10,712 nucleotides of DNA from an uncultured Eubacteriales bacterium (GTDB lineage: Bacteria > Bacillota > Clostridia > Christensenellales > UBA1242), in the NCBI GenBank assembly GCA_900557585.1, contig USTJ01000009.1:1-10712 (forward strand). Reading direction: 5' to 3'. The notes beneath the pieces are model-generated. The model did no database searches and was not told where the DNA came from. It saw only the letters and a program-made list of their open reading frames with translations. This document shows positions 1 to 4,266 of the stretch, piece after piece (within the stretch, counting starts at the first letter, position 1; every line of letters begins with the position of its first letter). The translations under genes were made by a program, and so were the position numbers.

Positions 1-387
1 TTCCAGCGCCGCCCGGTAGGTCGGTGGAAGCTGAGAGAACAGCCGGACAAGCTCGTTATAGCTTGTTGGATCGCTGACATCTGCTGAAAAAGTATCCCAA
101 TTCTCTTGCGGCAGCTCTTTCTGTTTGCGTCTCAGAATCATAAGTGCTTCGTTTTTCACTATAGAGATGATCCAGAAGCCTAATTTCTTACAAGGAATTT
201 CGGAAATCTCATCAAAATGATGGATCACCTGCAAAAAAGCGTTCTGCACGGCATCTTCGGCATCGTGAGGATCTCTCAAAATACGGAGCGCCGTCTGCTC
301 AGCACGCACATGATTTTCTTCGTATAATTCTGTAAATCTGCGCTTATCTTCTTCACTTTCCAGCGCAGCGAGTAAGTACGATAGCAT
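1..387 (-). CDS. ECF-type sigma-70 family RNA polymerase sigma factor (3' end outside window)
   Basis: This is the first 129 codons of a leftward gene whose end lies beyond position 1. The translation starts MLSYLLAALE. Residues about 18-93 form sigma region 2, with the helix DAEDAVQNAFLQV (core -10 and polymerase contact) and the W-I-x-x-I-x-x-N-E-A segment before a basic RRKQK stretch. Region 4 begins near residue 115 with LFSQLPPTYRAAL, the usual start of the -35-binding helix-turn-helix. The product directs RNA polymerase to a specific promoter set. The ATG at 387 is supported by a GAGGAGG ribosome site about 7 bases upstream. The spacing of regions 2 and 4 without region 3 places it in the ECF (group 4) class. 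Its anti-sigma factor or target operon, if adjacent, would lie to the left. Family assignment is firm; the subgroup is not known. Confidence 0.93.
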   Translation of the reverse strand, partial: MLSYLLAALESEEDKRRFTELYEENHVRAEQTALRILRDPHDAEDAVQNAFLQVIHHFDEISEIPCKKLGFWIISIVKNEALMILRRKQKELPQENWDTFSADVSDPTSYNELVRLFSQLPPTYRAALE

Positions 388-425
388 GGACAACCTCCTC
401 ACGAGGTGAAATACCCCGCGAAATG

Positions 426-455
426 ATTATAAGCATCGTTTGGCAGATAAAACAA
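426..455 (-). promoter_or_regulatory. Probable promoter of the sigma factor gene
   Basis: On the minus strand a perfect TATAAT (426-431) lies 18 bases from TTGTTT (450-455). Transcription would start near 419, giving a leader of about 30 bases before the ATG at 387. It looks like a housekeeping promoter rather than an ECF-type autoregulated one. Confidence 0.5.
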
Positions 456-814
456 GTCCCAGAACACAAGTTGAAACTTTGCACAAAGAGGCAGCACTCT
501 AATTGGTTGAATCGTCAAAAAGTGAATACTGTGTAAGAAATCAACCGCCTGTTGCATCTATAAAGCAGCAAGATCAATTGGACGAACGGGCGACGAAATA
601 GCAAAATAACGCAGATCGTGATCCGCACCGCAAACTATACGATGACGATGACACCTGCGTAAGAAGGCATCAGTGTTTCTAAGAGGGATATGGTTGACTT
701 TTGATTTTGATGAGGCATTGGAATCAAAAGCCCCGAACCAGTCAAAATAGCCGCCCACAAAACTGCTTGCGTATAAACTAAATGTGGGGACCCGTATAAT
801 GGGAGTTAATTCTG
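456..814. other. Gene-poor interval, possible decayed coding remnant
   Basis: No convincing intact gene is seen in these roughly 360 bases. The minus-strand frame 558-827 is open for 89 codons, but it starts at a TTG with no ribosome site and overlaps the next gene. On the plus strand short frames are broken by stops; the longest sensible run is about 30 codons ending in a TAG near 750. The interval could hold a decayed gene, but I cannot name it. Confidence 0.3.
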
Positions 815-1309
815 ATGAAAAACGCAATCAAGCTCATTCTGGAAATAATGTTCAAAATTTACTTTGGGACCTTGGTTGGATTAGCACTATTGTTTCTCCT
901 GTTCTACGGCATAGGAAAGATTTATTTCAGTCCCTTAAATACGCTATCTTCCAGATGGGACATAACAATTCCGAAGCAGACCAAGGTTGAAGAATATTAT
1001 AGCTCCGATCATGGCTTCCACGGTGATGGATACAGAATCATTAAGCTCTCATGCAAAAATGATAAGGTTTGCGGATCAGTCTTTGACTTTAGTAGCTCAA
1101 ATTATTCTCCGAGGAGTATACACGACGATGATTTGAGGGTGATTGATACAACATGTTCAAAACTGCTATCAACGCAGGGCAATAAAGAAGACTTTCTTCC
1201 ATCCAATCACACTTTGCTTGTAAAAACACTAAAGCAATTCGACAATACTCTTGTAATCGTTTACAGTACTGAGGACGATCTCTATTACTTATTTGAAGAA
1301 CTAATATAA
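815..1309 (+). CDS. Small membrane-anchored protein of unknown function
   Basis: The 164-residue product has one strong N-terminal hydrophobic segment at about residues 15-37 (core LVGLALLFLLFYG). A 125-residue hydrophilic domain follows, rich in Ser, Asp and Tyr, and should lie outside the membrane. The segment has no lipobox and no clear AxA cleavage site, so it is probably an uncleaved anchor. The ATG at 815 follows GGGAG (801-805) by nine bases, an acceptable but not strong site. A perfect TATAAT at 795-800 lies too close to the start to serve this reading frame unless the mRNA is nearly leaderless. I do not recognise the family. The protein is first in a run of small envelope-directed genes on the same strand. 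Confidence 0.72.
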   Translation: MKNAIKLILEIMFKIYFGTLVGLALLFLLFYGIGKIYFSPLNTLSSRWDITIPKQTKVEEYYSSDHGFHGDGYRIIKLSCKNDKVCGSVFDFSSSNYSPRSIHDDDLRVIDTTCSKLLSTQGNKEDFLPSNHTLLVKTLKQFDNTLVIVYSTEDDLYYLFEELI

Positions 1310-1338
1310 TCGTGAATCTTCCCTATGTTAAAGGATAA

Positions 1339-1367
1339 TTCACTTTACTGATAAAGATAATTACAAT
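1339..1367 (+). promoter_or_regulatory. Possible promoter upstream of the 49-aa gene
   Basis: TTCACT (1339-1344) is 17 bases from TACAAT (1362-1367). The predicted start is near 1374, next to the perfect 12-base palindrome GCACTGGAGTGC at 1375-1386, which could be an operator. This is a pattern match only. Confidence 0.35.
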
Positions 1368-1409
1368 ACCACAGGCACTGGAGTGCTATAACGTGATTGG
1401 GAGGGACAT

Positions 1410-1559
1410 ATGAAGGAATATTCGGTGTGGGTAGATGAGGCGGAGAAAATCGTCTCATTTCATGAGGTGGATAATAGTGAGCTTATCTATTTTGATCAGC
1501 GCGAAATATATCTGGCCTATCTCAGTGCGCTGACCACGCAAGGCTACCGGTTCCAGTAA
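1410..1559 (+). CDS. Small 49-aa acidic protein, unknown function
   Basis: The frame reads MKEYSVWVDEAEKIVSF at the N-terminus and ends in the aromatic and basic GYRFQ before TAA. The start is well supported by GGGAGGG at 1399-1405, four bases before the ATG. There is no signal peptide or membrane segment, so the protein is probably cytosolic. It is short, but the strong ribosome site and ordinary codon use argue that it is real. A second copy of its last codons and 3' flank is found at 2224-2241, which shows that this gene type has been duplicated here. No function can be assigned. Confidence 0.6.
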   Translation: MKEYSVWVDEAEKIVSFHEVDNSELIYFDQREIYLAYLSALTTQGYRFQ

Positions 1560-1609
1560 GCCCTTTAGCTCATGCTATTTTGAAAGCAGTGATTATATGG
1601 AGATTGCAA

Positions 1610-2200
1610 ATGAAACATTACCTAAAAGCATTGAAGCAAAAGAATTCTCTGCTCTTTTCTGTAGGGATCGTCATGCTTCTGGTACTCACATTGTGTTTGA
1701 GTGGATGTTCAGAAAAAAACGAAGTACAGGATCAAACAAACGGAGCGGATACCATCCCAAATCAGTCTGCATCGGCAGAGGAACCATCTTCAATTCTCTA
1801 TGTGAATCATCAGCTGGGTTTTTCTATGGAGATGCCGCTGAATTGGATGGGGCAAGTTGAAGTTAAAGAAGAATATGGCCTTCACCACCAAAACGGGGGA
1901 AATTGTATCACCTTTTATCACAAGCCAACCCATGATAACGGCGAGGGCGGCATTCTTTTCTTTATTGACTGCTACCCCGGCGAATGGAGCGAGGACAACC
2001 CGCCGGTCATTGCAGGGCACAGCGTTGTCGTCGCGCAAACGGAAAACTATACCTATCTGCTCAGAACACCGAGTGATGTCGAATATAGCGCATCAGATCC
2101 TATGCTGGCAGAAGCCTATCAGTCTCTTATTGCACAGCAAGACCTCATTATCTCCCATATCTATGCAACCGGTCAGACCGTGATCCCGCCGAACGAGTAA
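1610..2200 (+). CDS. Lipoprotein of unknown function
   Basis: The product is 196 residues when started at the ATG at 1610, which has GGAG at 1599-1602 seven bases upstream; a TTG at 1580 in the same frame has no ribosome site and is less likely. Residues 1-33 form a lipoprotein signal: basic MKHYLKALKQK, a hydrophobic core, then lipobox L-S-G-C with lipidated Cys33. A Ser/Glu/Asn/Gln-rich linker of about 30 residues follows. The folded domain then begins with LGFSMEMPLNWMG and ends with the IYATG segment. The 'FSMEMP..W' opening resembles the PsbP-like folds seen in many Firmicute lipoproteins; that comparison is from memory. The protein should sit on the outer face of the cytoplasmic membrane. 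It may be cotranscribed with the 49-aa gene 50 bases upstream. Function unknown. Confidence 0.88.
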   Translation: MKHYLKALKQKNSLLFSVGIVMLLVLTLCLSGCSEKNEVQDQTNGADTIPNQSASAEEPSSILYVNHQLGFSMEMPLNWMGQVEVKEEYGLHHQNGGNCITFYHKPTHDNGEGGILFFIDCYPGEWSEDNPPVIAGHSVVVAQTENYTYLLRTPSDVEYSASDPMLAEAYQSLIAQQDLIISHIYATGQTVIPPNE

Positions 2201-2223
2201 GCGAATATTAAACGAAGTTCTTG

Positions 2224-2241
2224 CCATATCGATTCCAGTAA
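2224..2241 (+). pseudogene. Remnant 3' end of a second copy of the 49-aa gene
   Basis: These codons read P-Y-R-F-Q-stop, matching the G-Y-R-F-Q-stop end of the gene at 1410-1559. The shared DNA runs past the stop: TTCCAGTAAGCC occurs at both 1551-1562 and 2233-2244, and the similarity fades into CTTTAGCTC versus TTTTCAGTTC. Upstream the frame closes at TAA 2209-2211, so only the tail survives. It looks like a scar left by duplication and deletion in the cassette. Confidence 0.5.
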
Positions 2242-2285
2242 GCCTTTTCAGTTCGCAGCGTTACAATAAGTTAGGAGGAACGAAC

Positions 2286-2654
2286 ATGAAGTATCCTGTG
2301 ATATTCAAAACCTTTTCCGTGCTTTTCTCATTGCAGTCAGATGAACGATGGATCGTCCCCATCTTTGGGGGAACGATCATCCTACTGCTTGCGTTTTCTG
2401 CGTGGCGGCTGTGTACGGAGAAAAAGGACAAGTGGCGTTACCGCAGAATGATGCTGCTTTCGCTGATCCTATGGGGAGTTGGAGAACTTCTGTGGCAGGT
2501 CAATGTGTCACAGATAATGATAATTTCTTCGATTTTAGCATTTGCTTCGATGTGGCTGTTTATATGTCAAACGGTGGTGTATGTCGTATATAAGGGGTAT
2601 GAGGTATTAAAGCAGTTACACGCGAAAAAGCTACAGAGAGGAGATACTACGTGA
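2286..2654 (+). CDS. Small integral membrane protein with three predicted helices
   Basis: The 122-residue product has hydrophobic segments at about residues 22-42, 54-71 and 75-101. The loop between the first two is strongly basic (EKKDKWRYRR) and the C-terminus is also basic, so by the positive-inside rule the N-terminus is outside and the C-terminus inside. The start has AGGAGG at 2273-2278, eight bases before the ATG. The 3' end overlaps the next gene by four bases (GTGA, 2651-2654), which implies translational coupling and a joint role with that membrane-anchored protein. I do not recognise the family. It could be an immunity-like or accessory membrane protein, but nothing in the sequence proves this. 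Confidence 0.82.
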   Translation: MKYPVIFKTFSVLFSLQSDERWIVPIFGGTIILLLAFSAWRLCTEKKDKWRYRRMMLLSLILWGVGELLWQVNVSQIMIISSILAFASMWLFICQTVVYVVYKGYEVLKQLHAKKLQRGDTT

Positions 2655-3085
2655 AAGTTCAAAGAGGAAAAATCATCCTTCTGTGTCTTTGCCTTATTTT
2701 TGCAATGCTGATCATATCGGGAAAGGCCTCCAAACTTGGAACCTACCTGTATGTCCGATGCAACTATACGCATCTTGAAGAATTCGCTGCAGAAGTTATT
2801 CAGACAGGGGCTATCCCTGATGACCGATACAAGAGGAGAGATGTTCGTTATTATCCTGAATGCGGGATGATTGAGTTTTCCACATTCAGCAGCGGATTCG
2901 GTTCAGAAACCGTCTATGAAGGCTTTTATTACTCCGATGAGGATGTTCCGTTCGGGTTCCAGGGGACAAGCATGAGCTTTCAATCTGACGGCGGCGGTTG
3001 GAGCTGGCATGAATCCGATGGAGATAACTTCGAGTACACAGAAAAGATCCTCGGGAAATGGTACTGGTATCGTATGCATTTTTGA
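2651..3085 (+). CDS. Membrane-anchored protein of unknown function, coupled to upstream gene
   Basis: Translation starts at GTG 2651, with AGGAG at 2639-2643 seven bases upstream; the start overlaps the stop of the previous gene. Residues 7-23 (ILLCLCLIFAMLIIS core) form an N-terminal anchor, and residues about 30-144 form an exported domain. That domain is rich in aromatic residues and has a characteristic C-terminal half: YYSDEDVPFGFQG, then SFQSDGGGWSWHESDGDN, then YTEKILGKWYWYRMHF. I recall unnamed Clostridia proteins ending in a similar 'GDN..YTEKI...WYxY' pattern, but I know no function for them and have not checked. Cys37 and Cys71 of the mature domain could pair. The product probably works with the three-helix protein encoded just upstream. 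Confidence 0.83.
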   Translation: MKVQRGKIILLCLCLIFAMLIISGKASKLGTYLYVRCNYTHLEEFAAEVIQTGAIPDDRYKRRDVRYYPECGMIEFSTFSSGFGSETVYEGFYYSDEDVPFGFQGTSMSFQSDGGGWSWHESDGDNFEYTEKILGKWYWYRMHF

Positions 3086-3121
3086 AAAGCAGTTTGTGTA
3101 AGAATGAAAGGAGAAAATAAA

Positions 3122-3217
3122 ATGCTCAAAAAAACGCAAATTCAGTTTGAAGAAACGCAAAAATATGTTCAAAAAGTGCAAAACTGCAAGAAAATTTATA
3201 AAATTAGATTTTTGTAA
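3122..3217 (+). pseudogene. Probable truncated or hybrid ORF at the composition break
   Basis: A very good ribosome site, AAAGGAG (3107-3113), lies eight bases before an ATG opening the frame MLKKTQIQFEETQKYVQ. The frame ends after 31 codons at TAA 3215-3217. The ribosome site and leader resemble those of the left-hand genes, while the body is as AT-rich as the DNA to the right. The simplest reading is that a left-side gene's 5' end is joined to unrelated sequence. A genuine 31-aa Lys/Gln-rich peptide gene cannot be excluded. Confidence 0.3.
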
Positions 3218-3258
3218 AAATTGATTGTTTGCTAGAAATGTTGTTGTAGTTGTGGAAA

Positions 3259-3295
3259 TTTATAATCAAATTTTTTATTTGAATTTGATTGTAAA
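3259..3295. repeat. Long inverted repeat (14-bp stem, 9-base loop)
   Basis: Bases 3259-3272 pair with 3282-3295; the core AATCAAATT / AATTTGATT is perfect and the stem has one G-T pair. The loop is TTTTATTTG. No T-tract follows on the plus strand, so it is not a usual plus-strand terminator. It could be an RNA hairpin or a protein-binding site. Confidence 0.4.
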
Positions 3296-3309
3296 AACGC
3301 ACAATTTTT

Positions 3310-3333
3310 AACAAGATTTTCTTGTTCGAACAA
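3310..3333. repeat. Overlapping inverted repeats able to form alternative hairpins
   Basis: AACAAGA (3310-3316) pairs with TCTTGTT (3320-3326). The right arm is also half of the perfect 12-base palindrome TTGTTCGAACAA (3322-3333). The two structures are mutually exclusive in RNA; as DNA, the palindrome could be an operator. Confidence 0.35.
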
Positions 3334-3722
3334 TAGACTCAAAACAATATTTTTTTGCTTCTAATCTTGTTGTTTTTTATAGTGTTTAGTAGTGTTTTGT
3401 TTGCTTTTATTTTGATAATGATTTGAACTGCTTTTTAATAAGATTTTTAACAATTATTTTATTTGGCTTTTAGCAATTGTTTTACACATTTTTTGTTGCA
3501 AGTATCTTATTAGTTGCAGGATATTTTCCCTCGACTTTTGGTTTTAATTGTAACTGAGATTGTTGCAATTTGATTTGAAATCTTTGTTGTGATTTTTTGC
3601 TATTTACTTTACACTATTTTAAAACTTTGTTTTGATTTTTCGTTGTTGAGTTTGTGTTAATTTTTTATTTTTGATGTTTATTTTGTGACTTGTAAAATTT
3701 ATAAAAAACAGTGTTATTTTGC

Positions 3723-3751
3723 TTGCTTGAATATTGAAAATTTTGTATAAT
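3723..3751 (+). promoter_or_regulatory. Promoter of the ASCH-like gene
   Basis: TTGCTT (3723-3728) and a perfect TATAAT (3746-3751) are 17 bases apart. The predicted start near 3758 falls at the ribosome site GAGGAAAG (3758-3765), giving a leader of only about 11 bases. Confidence 0.55.
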
Positions 3752-3768
3752 AATTTTGAGGAAAGAAT

Positions 3769-4119
3769 ATGAAAGACATTTATCAAATTGAAGTTAATGA
3801 AGAAACTTTTCAAAGAATGGAAGACGGCAAATGCAACTTTGTTGTTGTTCTTGATGACAAAGACCACAAGGCATATAAAGAAGGAAACATTCTTACAATT
3901 TATGCGGGTGAAAAGAGCATGAAGGTTTCCATTCGTGAAATGTTGTTTTTTGAAACTGTGAAAGAACTTGTTGACATGATTGGAAAGGAAAGAACCGGTT
4001 TTACAAAAAGCCTTACAACTGACCGTATTGAAGACGAAATCGCAAAGACATTAAAGCCAGAATCCATAGATAAATTCGGGCTTATGGCTGTTGGATTTGA
4101 CAAGATAGAAAACTCGTGA
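3769..4119 (+). CDS. ASCH/DUF3850-like (PUA-fold) protein
   Basis: The 116-residue product fits the small ASCH/DUF3850 plan: an N-terminal helix ending 'FQRMEDGKCNF' (family: F..I..GKK), a turn 'LDDKDHKAYKEGNILTI' (family: L.D.K....GD.I.F), a strand pair around KVSIREMLFFETVKELV, and the closing 'IDKFGLMAVGFDKI' (family: ..YGV.AIG...I). ASCH domains have a PUA-like fold and usually bind RNA or nucleotides; one member, YqfB, is an amidohydrolase. The E-x-R that I recall in the family's strand after GKK is replaced here by Val residues, so binding or catalysis may be altered. The protein has no signal peptide and is cytosolic. GAGGAAAG lies three bases upstream of the ATG, closer than usual. 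It is a single-gene unit closed by its own terminator. The family call is from pattern memory. Confidence 0.8.
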   Translation: MKDIYQIEVNEETFQRMEDGKCNFVVVLDDKDHKAYKEGNILTIYAGEKSMKVSIREMLFFETVKELVDMIGKERTGFTKSLTTDRIEDEIAKTLKPESIDKFGLMAVGFDKIENS

Positions 4120-4140
4120 TGAGTTTTTTATTTTTGTAGA
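4109..4140 (+). terminator. Intrinsic terminator overlapping the stop codon
   Basis: AAAACTC (4109-4115) pairs with GAGTTTT (4121-4127) around the loop GTGAT, followed by a T-rich tract. The TGA stop of the ASCH-like gene (4117-4119) lies within the loop. The stem is short and AT-rich, so its strength is uncertain. Confidence 0.5.
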
Positions 4141-4156
4141 TTTTTTGTTATTGTAA

Positions 4157-4197
4157 TTGTATTTATACAAAATAGAGAAAATAAATTTAAAATTTAT
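4157..4197. repeat. Two short palindromes upstream of the surface-protein operon
   Basis: TTGTATTTATACAA (4157-4170) is a perfect 14-base palindrome. The segment 4181-4197 (ATAAATTT, A, AAATTTAT) is palindromic around a single centre base. Both lie just upstream of the promoter at 4209-4237 and could bind a regulator, though AT-rich palindromes also arise by chance. Confidence 0.3.
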
Positions 4198-4208
4198 CCT
4201 ATTTTCGT

Positions 4209-4237
4209 TTGACTTGATTTTCAAAAAACTTTAAACT
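4209..4237 (+). promoter_or_regulatory. Promoter of the two-gene surface-protein operon
   Basis: TTGACT (4209-4214) and TAAACT (4232-4237) are separated by 17 bases. Transcription would start near 4244, and AAGGAG at 4254-4259 leads into the ATG at 4267. Confidence 0.5.
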
Positions 4238-4266
4238 ATTGATAGTAAAAAATAAGGAGCAATCTT

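Larger units (their letters stand above)
3218..3722. other. T/G-rich, C-poor intergenic region without an intact gene
   Basis: About 500 bases with no acceptable ORF on either strand. GC is near 22% and the plus strand is strongly G over C: in 3241-3300 and 3361-3420 together I count 21 G and 6 C. On the minus strand one frame shows Lys/Asn/Gln-rich runs of 29-42 codons broken by TAA and TAG, which could be chance in A-rich DNA or a decayed gene. Several inverted repeats are listed separately. Part of it could be an untranslated leader or RNA; no known RNA family is recognised. Confidence 0.5.

Noticed and set aside
471..497. TGAAAC (472-477) as a -35 box of an ECF sigma promoter on the plus strand
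   Set aside because: No CGTA/CGTC-type -10 element lies at about 16 bases; the nearest CGTC (513-516) is 35 bases away.
795..800. TATAAT just before the 164-aa gene as its promoter
   Set aside because: The start of transcription would fall at about 807, after the ribosome site and only 8 bases before the ATG, and no -35 box lies at a usable distance.
558..827. 89-codon open frame on the minus strand
   Set aside because: It starts at a TTG without a ribosome site, overlaps the start of the 164-aa gene, and has no recognisable domain.
1597..2183. Two frames (1597-1860 and 1857-2183) overlapping the lipoprotein gene
   Set aside because: They are alternative frames of a clear lipoprotein with lipobox and ribosome site.
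3322..3333. TTGTTCGAACAA as a LexA (SOS) box
   Set aside because: The Gram-positive LexA site has GAAC and GTTC half-sites facing each other with a four-base gap (GAACNNNNGTTC); this palindrome has them in the opposite order without a gap.
3478..3492. TTTTACACA as a DnaA box, suggesting a replication origin
   Set aside because: It has one mismatch to TTATNCACA and no cluster of further boxes; AT-rich DNA yields such matches by chance.
3619..3867. 82-codon minus-strand frame in the T-rich region
   Set aside because: It runs antisense into the start of the well-supported 116-aa gene, and A-rich strands produce such Lys/Asn frames by chance.
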